From assembly GCA_029935255.1 (NCBI GenBank), contig JAOZKS010000048.1:1-11670 (forward strand): 11,670 bases of DNA, given 5' to 3'. Positions 1 through 6,210 of this stretch are shown in pieces. Position 1 is the first letter of the stretch, and every line of letters begins with the position of its first letter. This DNA comes from Pontiella sp. Its GTDB lineage: Bacteria > Verrucomicrobiota > Kiritimatiellia > Kiritimatiellales > Pontiellaceae. Made by a program: the position numbers and the translations under genes. Under the pieces are notes generated by a model. The model was not told the DNA's origin and did not search any database. It saw nothing but the letters and a program-made list of their open reading frames with translations.

Positions 1-114
1 GTTCCCATCGCGGCCACCATCAAGATTTTCTGCGAAAACATCGAAGGGCTCAAACCCATTAGTATCCTGATGGGTTCGGGGAAGGCCTGTATGAAAGAGA
101 TGCAAGCCGAGTAG
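1..114 (+). CDS. 3' end of an unidentified protein, 5' end outside the window
   Basis: An open frame runs from the first base to a TAG stop and gives 37 C-terminal residues, ending SGKACMKEMQAE. Its reading direction, the 7-bp gap to nadC and the fact that the nadC ribosome-binding site (AGAGGA) overlaps its stop codon suggest it is the preceding gene of the same operon. The visible segment has one hydrophobic patch (PISILMG) and two cysteines, and shows no motif that I can assign to a family. No function is proposed. Only the missing upstream sequence could identify it. Confidence 0.6.
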   Translation, partial: VPIAATIKIFCENIEGLKPISILMGSGKACMKEMQAE

Positions 115-121
115 AGGAACG

Positions 122-994
122 ATGAGCGTGGAACTGCCCAATATTTTTGACCGAAAGGAAGTGCGCGAATCTATCAGGCTTGCGCTTGTGGAGGATCTCG
201 GCGACGTGGGGGGGGATGTGACCTCCGAATCGCTTGTGCCGCCGGAGGCTCGGGCCGAAGCCCACTTGATTGCCCGCGAAGAGTGCGTGGTTGCCGGCGT
301 GCCCGTGGCGATGGAGGTTTTTCTTCAGGTCAACCCCGATCTTGAAATCGAAGAAGCCGTCGCCGATGGGGCTCAGGTCAAGGCCATGACAAAGGTGCTT
401 GCCATCAAAGGTTCTGCCAGAAGCATCCTGATGGCCGAGCGCACCGCGCTCAACTTTATCCAGCGCATGAGCGGCGTCGCCACGATCACGAGCGCATACA
501 TCAAAGCGGCGGACAACCCGGATGTTGATATTCTCTGCACCCGCAAGACGACGCCGTTGCTGCGCCCGTTCGAGAAATATTCCGTTCGCTGTGGCGGCGG
601 CGTGAACCACCGCTACGGACTGTTCGATGCCGTGCTCATCAAGGACAATCACCTCGCATCGTGGGAGCACACGCATGGCATCGGGGTCGGTGAGGCCGTC
701 TCCGCCGCTCGAAAAAAATATCCCGATCTCAAAATTGAAGTCGAAGTCGATACCATCGAGCAGCTCAAGGAGTCGCTTGATGCACGCCCCGACTGGGTGC
801 TGCTCGACAACATGCCGCCGCCCATCCTTCGCGAATGCGTGGCCCTCTGCAAGGGCATCTGTAAAACCGAGGCCTCCGGGGGAATCAATCTCGATACCGT
901 CCGTAGCATTGCCCAAACCGGGGTCGATGCCATCTCCGTCGGCGCCCTGACCCACTCTGCACCTTCCATCGATCTCGCCCTCGACTTCGTATGA
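122..994 (+). CDS. nadC: Nicotinate-nucleotide pyrophosphorylase (carboxylating), quinolinate phosphoribosyltransferase
   Basis: This cytoplasmic enzyme converts quinolinate and PRPP to nicotinate mononucleotide, CO2 and pyrophosphate, the step where de novo NAD synthesis enters the common pathway. The 290 residues match the usual family length (about 280-300). The N-terminal sandwich domain carries EDLGDVGGDVTS (24-35). The barrel domain shows AERTALNFIQRMSG (105-118), the phosphate-binding TRKTTP (140-145), EKYSVRCGGGVNHR (151-164), LIKDNH (172-177), the acidic VEVD (207-210), LLDN (227-230) and EASGGI (250-255), all hallmarks of NadC. The ATG at 122 is chosen because AGAGGA lies just upstream and the N-terminus aligns with family expectation. 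The stop overlaps the coaX start (ATGA), implying translational coupling. No nadA or nadB is visible in the window. The assignment is secure. Confidence 0.96.
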   Translation: MSVELPNIFDRKEVRESIRLALVEDLGDVGGDVTSESLVPPEARAEAHLIAREECVVAGVPVAMEVFLQVNPDLEIEEAVADGAQVKAMTKVLAIKGSARSILMAERTALNFIQRMSGVATITSAYIKAADNPDVDILCTRKTTPLLRPFEKYSVRCGGGVNHRYGLFDAVLIKDNHLASWEHTHGIGVGEAVSAARKKYPDLKIEVEVDTIEQLKESLDARPDWVLLDNMPPPILRECVALCKGICKTEASGGINLDTVRSIAQTGVDAISVGALTHSAPSIDLALDFV

Positions 995-1731
995 CCTCGC
1001 TCGTCATAGACATTGGCAACACCAGCACCTCGGTGGGCTACTCCTGCAATGGCCGGATTTCAGGGGTGGGGCGGTGCGACTCGCGTTTCAAATCGCCAGA
1101 CGAGATTTTCCCGTTGGTTTCAGCCCAGCGCGTCGATGGGGTGGTTATTGCTTCCGTTGTGCCGCCTGTGAACGTCCGATGGAAACGGCTGATTAAAACG
1201 GCTGGGCTTTCTGCACCTTTGTTCGTTGGCCATGAACTGAAACTCGGGGTTCCCATCGATTATCCGAAGCCCTCCAGAATTGGGGCCGACCGTTTGGCCA
1301 ATGCGGCGGCCGCAGCAAAGATATTAGGAACCCCATCCGTTGTTTGCGATTTTGGTACCGCACTGACCTTTGATGTCATCGATGGCCAGCGCGGCTATAT
1401 CGGCGGAATCATTTGCCCCGGCCTTCCGCTCATGTTCGACTATCTCGCCGAAAAGACAGCATTATTGCCGCATGTCGCGCCAAGCAGAACCAAAGCCGTG
1501 GTCGGGCGCAATACCAAACAGGCCATGCAGATTGGCGCACGCCTCGGTTATCGCGGGATGGTACGTGAGATTCTCCAATCCCTAGGGAAGGAACTTGGAA
1601 CAAAAAAACTGCCCGTCTGTTGCACCGGAGGCTATGCCGGATGGATTTTCAAGGACTGGGACATTGAAGCCACCATCGACCCGAATCTCACGCTCAAAGG
1701 CCTCGGTATCATCGGTGAGCTGAATTTGTAA
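991..1731 (+). CDS. coaX: Type III pantothenate kinase
   Basis: The protein phosphorylates pantothenate with ATP, the first and committing step of coenzyme A synthesis. Type III enzymes belong to the acetate and sugar kinase / Hsc70 / actin fold, are typically resistant to CoA feedback inhibition, and usually need a monovalent cation. The phosphate-1 motif DIGNT (7-11) is followed by PSRIGADRLANA (94-105) with the probable catalytic base Asp100. Then come the phosphate-2 motif DFGTALTFD (120-128), GGIICPG (138-144) and the GRNT segment (172-175). The length of 246 residues is normal or slightly short. The start codon lies inside the nadC stop (4-bp overlap), so no separate promoter is expected. 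Adjacent nadC and coaX are a recurrent cofactor-gene neighbourhood in bacteria. The stop codon directly abuts the stop of the convergent next gene. Confidence 0.95.
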   Translation: MTSLVIDIGNTSTSVGYSCNGRISGVGRCDSRFKSPDEIFPLVSAQRVDGVVIASVVPPVNVRWKRLIKTAGLSAPLFVGHELKLGVPIDYPKPSRIGADRLANAAAAAKILGTPSVVCDFGTALTFDVIDGQRGYIGGIICPGLPLMFDYLAEKTALLPHVAPSRTKAVVGRNTKQAMQIGARLGYRGMVREILQSLGKELGTKKLPVCCTGGYAGWIFKDWDIEATIDPNLTLKGLGIIGELNL

Positions 1732-1995
1732 TTAATCTTTGTGGTGAAACTTTGCCCGGAGCTGCTCGCCCTTGCGGTGGACATAGTCTGCGGTTTTTGG
1801 GAATCGATGCTGTATCCTGAGCTTCAGTCTGCCAAACATTGGAACTTCATCGGCCAACAGGAAGACACCAATCAGGATCGTCAGGATGCCTTGTCCGGGC
1901 GTGATGAGCATAATGACCCCGGCCACGATGCAGAACCACCCCGCCAAATGCTTGAGCACCAGCTTGGTGTGCTTGTTCCAGATCAGCCGTTTCAT
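1732..1995 (-). CDS. Small PGPGW-family-like inner-membrane protein
   Basis: This is an 87-residue protein with a basic N-terminus (MKRLIWNKHTK), two closely spaced hydrophobic segments (about 14-31 and 35-48) joined by TPGQG, and a basic C-terminal tail rich in Lys, Arg and His. The TPGQG turn followed by ILTILIGVFLLADEVP fits the short bacterial membrane-protein family named for its PGPGW motif, whose function is unknown; here the motif reads PGQG. A GAGG sequence lies about 8 bases before the ATG. It may have its own promoter or be reached by readthrough from the ABC-F gene upstream, since a terminator-like structure lies between them. The stop immediately adjoins the coaX stop, so transcripts of the two genes would probably overlap at their 3' ends. 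The family call is moderately confident. Confidence 0.75.
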   Translation of the reverse strand: MKRLIWNKHTKLVLKHLAGWFCIVAGVIMLITPGQGILTILIGVFLLADEVPMFGRLKLRIQHRFPKTADYVHRKGEQLRAKFHHKD

Positions 1996-2010
1996 GGGGA
2001 TTGCCTCATC

Positions 2011-2132
2011 GAGAAAAAAAGAAAACCACGGAATAGTTGGAAAATACGACCTAAATCACTTCATTTCAGTGCCGCACTTCCTCATCGGACCCGCCGAAGG
2101 GGGGGCGGCGGAAAGCGATGATTCCGTGGTTT
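2011..2132 (-). terminator. Terminator-like inverted repeat with 12-bp arms and T-tract downstream of the ABC-F gene
   Basis: On the minus strand the arm AAACCACGGAAT (2132-2121) begins four bases after the ABC-F stop codon. Its perfect complement ATTCCGTGGTTT lies at 2034-2023 and is followed at once by a T-rich tract (TTTTCTTTTTTTC on the minus strand, about 2025-2012). The arms are 86 nt apart. The loop contains a second hairpin, CCGCCG-N9-CGGCGG at 2091-2111. The stem plus T-tract resembles a Rho-independent terminator, but the loop is unusually long. It could stop ABC-F transcription before the small membrane-protein gene, or mark a structured 3' untranslated region. Confidence 0.5.
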
Positions 2133-2136
2133 GGCA

Positions 2137-3900
2137 TCATAGACCCTCTAGCTCTTCCCAGCGTTCAAAAGCAGCTTCAAGTTTTTTTGGAATTTCCTCG
2201 GCACGGGCAGTTGCAGCAGCAATTTCATCCTTTTCTTTCTGGTAGAATGCGGGGTCGGCCATGGTTTGAAGGAGGTTTTCCTGTTCGGTTTCCAACTGTT
2301 CGATCCGTTTTGGCAGGTTCTTCAATTCGTCTCGTTCTTTGTTGGAAAGTTTGCGCCCGACCTTTGGTTTTTCGGACTCCGCACGTTTGGCCTGCTGCCG
2401 ATTGCCTAGATCCTGCTGCCGCTGACTCAACCAGTCGTCGTAGCCGCCCACGTATTCATTAATCTGGCCTGCGCCTTCGAACACAAGCGTGCTGGTGACG
2501 ACGTTGTTCAGAAAGGACCGGTCGTGGCTGACGAGCAATAACGTGCCTTCATAGTTTGCCAGCAGGTCTTCGAGAAGATCCAGGGTTTCCATGTCGAGGT
2601 CGTTGGTTGGTTCGTCGAGCACGAGCACGTTCGAGGCTTTGGTGAAGAGCTTGGCCAGTAGCAGGCGGTTGCGCTCACCGCCGGAAAGTACGCTGACGGA
2701 CTGCCGGGCACGATCGGGAGTGAAGAGAAAATCCTGCAAATAGCCGAGCACATGCTTCTTGGAATCCCCGATGGTAATCATCTCCTCGGGGGATACATTT
2801 TCAGCAACGGTTTTGGATTCGTCCAGTGTGGCGCGGTGTTGGTCGAAATAGGCCACTTCCAGCTTGGTTCCATGGTCAACGGTTCCGGTCTTGGGATGGA
2901 GTTCTCCCAGCAAAAGCTTGATCAGGGTCGACTTGCCGCAGCCATTCGGACCGATGATTCCAATCTTATCGCCGCGCATAATGTTAGTATTTAAGTGTTC
3001 AACGATGGGTAACCCATCATAGTCATACGACAGGTTCTTGGCGGTGATCACCTTCCGGCCGGAGAGCCCGGCCTCCGTCAGTTTCATATTAACGGAGCCT
3101 GTTCGTTCGCGCCGCTGGCTACGGTTGCCGCGCATTTTTTCAAGTTCGCGCACGCGGCCCTCGTTGCGGGTGCGCCGCGCCTTAATGCCTTTTCGAATCC
3201 ACACCTCTTCTTTGGCCAGTTTCTTGTCAAACTGAGCCCATTGTTCCGCTTCGCCACCGAGCAAGGCCTCCTTGCGTTCAAGATACGTGTCGTAGTCGCA
3301 GGCCCACGAATGCAGGTGACCGCGGTCAAGTTCAACGATCCGGGTGGCCAGGTTTCTGAGGAAAGTCCGGTCGTGCGTCACGAAAAGGAGGGTGCCCTTG
3401 TAGCGCCGGAGAAAATTTTCCAGCCATTGGATGGCTTCGATGTCGAGGTGGTTGGTCGGTTCGTCGAGCACAAGAACATCCGGTTCGCAAACCAACGACT
3501 GGGCGAGCAGCACGCGGCGTTTCTGCCCGCCGGAGAGTTCGTTGAACAGCCACCCGTTTTCCAGCCCGATCAACGAAATTGTTTTATCGACGGCTTGGTG
3601 CGAGCTCCAATCGTCGTGCGGATCTTCCAGGCCTTGGAAAACCAGTTCCTCGACCGAGCCCTCAAGATCGTGCGGTACATTCTGCCGCAAGCGCCGGACT
3701 TTAATTCCCGGCTGGCGAATAATTTCGCCTTCGTCGACTTCAATGAAGCCACTGACGATCTTCAATAGGGTTGACTTGCCTTCGCCGTTGCGGCCCACAA
3801 GGCAGATGCGCTCGCCACGCTCGATCTGCAACGTTGCATTGTCCAGCAGCTGCGGCCCGCCAAACGCCTTGTATAGATTCTGTAAACTAAGTAATGCCAT
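2137..3900 (-). CDS. uup: ABC-F family ATPase, Uup subtype
   Basis: This is a soluble twin-ATPase protein with no membrane domain, as in ABC-F factors, which act at the ribosomal E site or in related processes; Uup is linked to DNA and ribosome homeostasis. The first nucleotide-binding domain has Walker A GRNGEGKST (36-44), signature LSGGQ (122-126) and Walker B VLVLDEPTNHLD (142-153). The second has GPNGCGKST (317-325), LSGGE (405-409) and VLVLDEPTNDLD (425-436). The interdomain linker at about 210-270 contains WIRKGIKARRTRNEGRV, characteristic of Uup rather than EttA or antibiotic-resistance ABC-F proteins. A charged region (about 495-585) predicts the Uup C-terminal coiled coil. Length is 587 residues, slightly short of E. 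coli Uup. Both Walker B glutamates (147, 430) are present. GGAG six bases before the ATG supports the start. The gene is divergent from the ThuA-ankyrin gene. Confidence 0.88.
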   Translation of the reverse strand: MALLSLQNLYKAFGGPQLLDNATLQIERGERICLVGRNGEGKSTLLKIVSGFIEVDEGEIIRQPGIKVRRLRQNVPHDLEGSVEELVFQGLEDPHDDWSSHQAVDKTISLIGLENGWLFNELSGGQKRRVLLAQSLVCEPDVLVLDEPTNHLDIEAIQWLENFLRRYKGTLLFVTHDRTFLRNLATRIVELDRGHLHSWACDYDTYLERKEALLGGEAEQWAQFDKKLAKEEVWIRKGIKARRTRNEGRVRELEKMRGNRSQRRERTGSVNMKLTEAGLSGRKVITAKNLSYDYDGLPIVEHLNTNIMRGDKIGIIGPNGCGKSTLIKLLLGELHPKTGTVDHGTKLEVAYFDQHRATLDESKTVAENVSPEEMITIGDSKKHVLGYLQDFLFTPDRARQSVSVLSGGERNRLLLAKLFTKASNVLVLDEPTNDLDMETLDLLEDLLANYEGTLLLVSHDRSFLNNVVTSTLVFEGAGQINEYVGGYDDWLSQRQQDLGNRQQAKRAESEKPKVGRKLSNKERDELKNLPKRIEQLETEQENLLQTMADPAFYQKEKDEIAAATARAEEIPKKLEAAFERWEELEGL

Positions 3901-4013
3901 TGTTGCTCCAGAGGTTAGACCGGCGCATTCTCCAGATTTTCCAGCGATTGGAAAGAAGATTTGCAGGCTTAAGGAATAGTTGTATGATGGTGTTTTATTC
4001 CAAAGGAATCACG
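3901..4013. promoter_or_regulatory. Divergent intergenic region with two TTCC/GGAA dyads
   Basis: These 113 bp separate the ABC-F gene (leftward) and the ThuA-ankyrin gene (rightward) and should hold both promoters. Two palindromes are visible: TTTCCA-N5-TGGAAA at 3938-3954, and ATTCC-AAA-GGAAT at 3997-4009. The second overlaps the Shine-Dalgarno sequence of the rightward gene. Both have TTCC/GGAA half-sites, which could be an operator or could form hairpins in RNA. No regulator is encoded nearby and I cannot name one. Confidence 0.4.
3961..3988 (+). promoter_or_regulatory. Candidate sigma-70-type promoter for the ThuA-ankyrin gene
   Basis: TTGCAG at 3961-3966 and TATGAT at 3983-3988 are separated by 16 bp, giving a near-consensus -10 element and a half-matching -35 element. 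Transcription would begin around 3995, leaving a short leader with the Shine-Dalgarno AAGGA at 4003-4007. This is a pattern match only. Confidence 0.35.
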
Positions 4014-5321
4014 ATGAAACTACCGGTTCTGTTTTTATTTTTAAGTAGCATGCTTTCCGCGCATGTGGGTGAGCCGAAATCGGTCCTGTTCATCGCGGGA
4101 AAACCGAGCCACGGATCGGGAGAACACGAGTTCCACGACGGGTGCACTTTGCTGGCCAAGGCCCTTGATCAATCGGGGCTGGATCTAAAAACGAGGATCC
4201 ATTTCGACACATGGCCGGAAAGCGAGGCGTTCGAAGGCATCGATGCTTTGGTGGTCTATTGCGACGGCAATGAAAAACATGTGGCACGTGCTCACGAAAC
4301 ACACGTGCAGGCGTTGTCGGACCGTGGTGTTGGAATCGTTTTTCTTCACTATGCCGTGGATGGAGAACCCGGGCTTTTGAACGAAACCCTGATGAACGTA
4401 CTCGGGGGCTGTTATGACGATAATCAATCGAAAAATCCGGAATGGACGATGAAAGAGCCTCGACTCGGACGGCATCCCGTTACGCGGGGAGTGAAGCCCT
4501 TTGAGCTTAGGGATGAATGGTACTACAACTTGAAATTCGGGGCCGTGGTTCCCTTGCTTGAAGCCGTGCCGCCCGAAGAGGATCAAGAATACATCCTGGC
4601 ATGGGCCTATGGAAAAAACGCATTTGGATTCACGGGGGGGCATTTTCATCGAAACTGGGGGATGCCCGACTTTAGGAAGCTCGTACTCAACGCCATCGTT
4701 TGGTCGACGGGGCTGGAGGTTCCTGAGGAAGGGGTCGAGTCGGCCGATCCGGTTGTGGCCCAAAACAAAACCATCCTGCACGCCATTGCCAAGGGGGATC
4801 CGGGCGATGTGCGCAACCACCTGCTCCTTGGAGCGGATGTGAACGAAAGGAATAAGCAGGGGTGGACCCCGCTGCACTTTGCGACGGTGCGCGGTAAAAC
4901 GGAGTGTACAAAAGTATTGATGGATGCCGGCGCTGATTTAGATCCGCGTACGGGGACCGAAAAAACACCGCTTCATTTTGCGGCGGATCGAGGGTTCCTT
5001 GAAATCGCAAAACGATTGGTTGAGAACGGTGCGGACATTGGTGCGCGTGATGACGAAGGCTGGAGTCCGCTGCACTATGCCGCCGAGAAGGATCGCGTTG
5101 AACTCGCGGCCTATCTGATTTCTAAAGGAGCCGTGGTGGATATGCGCAGCAAGCGCGGCGGCACCCCGCTGCATGAAGCTTCGGCATCCGCCAGTGCCGC
5201 AATGATCAACCTTTTGCTGGATAACGGCGCGGACAAAAACATGAAAGCCACCAATGGGAAAACGCCGCTCGACTACGCCCTTGAACTTGGAAACCAACCT
5301 GCCGTCGCCATTCTTATGTAA
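4014..5321 (+). CDS. Secreted ThuA-domain (trehalose-utilization-like) protein with C-terminal ankyrin repeats
   Basis: The 435-residue product starts with a signal peptide (MKLPVLFLFLSSMLSA, cleavage near 16-19), so it is probably exported. Residues about 22-235 form a ThuA-type, glutamine-amidotransferase-like domain: KSVLFIAGKPSHG (22-34), IDALVVYCDG (76-85), GVGIVFLHYAVDG (105-117), LRDEWYYN (165-172) and FGFTGGHFHRNW (204-215). ThuA domains occur in secreted proteins of several marine and PVC bacteria, mostly uncharacterised. Residues about 251-435 are five to six ankyrin repeats, visible as TPLHFA, TPLHFAADRG, SPLHYAAE, TPLHEAS and TPLDYAL units each followed by GA(D/V) turns; the last is truncated. 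The ATG at 4014 is preferred because AAGGA precedes it and the signal peptide begins there. An upstream ATG at 3894 in the same frame would overlap the ABC-F gene and bury the signal peptide. The substrate or partner is unknown. Confidence 0.85.
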   Translation: MKLPVLFLFLSSMLSAHVGEPKSVLFIAGKPSHGSGEHEFHDGCTLLAKALDQSGLDLKTRIHFDTWPESEAFEGIDALVVYCDGNEKHVARAHETHVQALSDRGVGIVFLHYAVDGEPGLLNETLMNVLGGCYDDNQSKNPEWTMKEPRLGRHPVTRGVKPFELRDEWYYNLKFGAVVPLLEAVPPEEDQEYILAWAYGKNAFGFTGGHFHRNWGMPDFRKLVLNAIVWSTGLEVPEEGVESADPVVAQNKTILHAIAKGDPGDVRNHLLLGADVNERNKQGWTPLHFATVRGKTECTKVLMDAGADLDPRTGTEKTPLHFAADRGFLEIAKRLVENGADIGARDDEGWSPLHYAAEKDRVELAAYLISKGAVVDMRSKRGGTPLHEASASASAAMINLLLDNGADKNMKATNGKTPLDYALELGNQPAVAILM

Positions 5322-5329
5322 ACGCTTGG

Positions 5330-5352
5330 TTTGGCGGAACGCTAGAGCCAAA
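5330..5352 (+). terminator. Weak hairpin just after the ThuA-ankyrin stop
   Basis: TTTGGC (5330-5335) and GCCAAA (5347-5352) can pair around an 11-nt loop, beginning 9 bases after the stop codon. No T-tract follows, so intrinsic termination is uncertain. It may be a 3'-end stabilising stem. Confidence 0.3.
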
Positions 5353-5382
5353 TAGTAGACGCATCCCACGCCCCTCCTTAAT

Positions 5383-5436
5383 CTCATCTATATCGCTCAA
5401 CTACCCCGATCGGGGTAATTGAGCGATATAGGTGAG
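5383..5436. repeat. 54-bp near-perfect palindrome in the convergent intergenic region
   Basis: The two 27-base halves, centred between 5409 and 5410, are reverse complements at 25 of 27 positions. The core is ACCCCGATCGGGGT, flanked by arms containing CTATATCGCTCAA and TTGAGCGATATAG. Mismatches lie at pairs 5387/5432 (U-G wobble in plus-strand RNA) and 5401/5418. It sits between convergent genes, 62 bp after the ThuA-ankyrin stop and 66 bp before the membrane-protein stop. No T-tract flanks either side. It may be a bidirectional transcript-end structure, a cruciform or protein-binding site, or a small repeated element. No second copy lies in this window. The rest of 5322-5502 holds no gene that I can support. 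Confidence 0.85.
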
Positions 5437-5502
5437 GTCATGAAATTACACTCTATTTATGCCGAGGCAATAAGGCACTGGCATCTCTGGAGATGTGGGT
5501 TG

Positions 5503-6210
5503 TTAGGCGAGGGGACTTCGGAGTATCGAAAAAGCTGTAGCGCGGGTGGTGTTGGCAAATCCGGTGGCGGGAATAACGCCGATGATGGTGGGAACCAGAG
5601 CAAACTGAAGAGTTCCGTTGATGGCTACCATCGCGAACAAGGGCCAAAAACTTCCCGTGGTGGTGGACCAACTTTCCTTGAGGGCTTCTCCCATCGATTT
5701 TTCATCTTCGAGCATGAGCAGGCTGACGAAGTAGAGCTTGATGTAGATGTAGATGCCAAGCGGTGGAATCAGGAAGAACAGCAACATTTTCACGAAGGCG
5801 ATCACGAGCTGGAACATGCTTACCACCATGATGGTCTTGAGGGGGTAGTGCGTGCGGCAATCTTTTACCGCCATCAGGGAAGTGCAGTAGAGCAGGACGG
5901 TCAGCAGGGATGCGATGGGGGCGGCATAGAGGATGAAGGTGAGCAGCGTATGGCTGTAGGCGAGCACGGTTGCCTGCAGCTCGGGGAAGGATTCTTCGAC
6001 CCTCGCCAGATCCCCCGCTTCAGCGGCCTCCATGATCTGGGTGATGATCTGGCGCATCGCCTGCGATTCCTCCTTGGCGAGCAGCCTTGGCAATCCATCA
6101 AAAACCATGAGGCCCCCTGCGAGCAGGCAGATGGGGATCCACCATTTCGCAAAGGATTTCCACGCCTTTGCATAGCATTTCCTGAGTGAGAATTGATCCG
6201 CGTCATTCAT
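5503..6210 (-). CDS. Polytopic integral membrane protein of unknown function
   Basis: The 235-residue protein has hydrophobic stretches at about 23-41, 87-113, 126-148, 150-167 and 187-219, suggesting four to six membrane spans. A charged soluble loop (about 43-80) lies between the first two. The segment LEDEKSMGEALKESWSTTTGSFWPLFAM (within 167-194) resembles the region before the last helices in DUF975-like and glycerophosphodiesterase-membrane-domain-like proteins (small residue-rich helix, then SW...G.FW). That resemblance is only suggestive. The start codon lies inside the end of the upstream gene (8-bp overlap, ATGAATGA), so the two are probably co-translated. The protein ends at a TAA within GCCTAAC. 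I do not recognise a specific function. Confidence 0.8.
   Translation of the reverse strand: MNDADQFSLRKCYAKAWKSFAKWWIPICLLAGGLMVFDGLPRLLAKEESQAMRQIITQIMEAAEAGDLARVEESFPELQATVLAYSHTLLTFILYAAPIASLLTVLLYCTSLMAVKDCRTHYPLKTIMVVSMFQLVIAFVKMLLFFLIPPLGIYIYIKLYFVSLLMLEDEKSMGEALKESWSTTTGSFWPLFAMVAINGTLQFALVPTIIGVIPATGFANTTRATAFSILRSPLA

Noticed and set aside
59..955. Minus-strand open frame of 298 codons antisense to nadC
   Set aside because: The plus strand has full NadC motifs; the antisense frame reflects GC-rich codon structure.
3894..4013. Upstream extension of the ThuA-ankyrin protein to an ATG at 3894
   Set aside because: It would overlap the divergent ABC-F start and place 40 residues before an otherwise ideal signal peptide. 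The ATG at 4014 has its own AAGGA.
5481..5496. Hairpin CATCTC-TG-GAGATG near the end of the membrane-protein gene as a terminator
   Set aside because: The stem is six pairs with a 2-nt loop, too tight to form fully, and has no T-tract on either strand.
5395..5508. Integron attC-like site: minus-strand GCCTAAC overlapping the membrane-protein stop and GTTGAGC 114 bp away
   Set aside because: The two end boxes are not properly complementary, and the only strong palindrome is centred at 5409 rather than spanning the site. No integrase or other cassette-like spacing is present.
5419..6189. Long plus-strand open frame (256 codons) antisense to the membrane protein
   Set aside because: It needs a TTG start inside the palindrome, and its Glu/Gln/His-rich product is what the complement of hydrophobic codons gives. 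The minus-strand protein has coherent membrane segments and overlaps its upstream gene.
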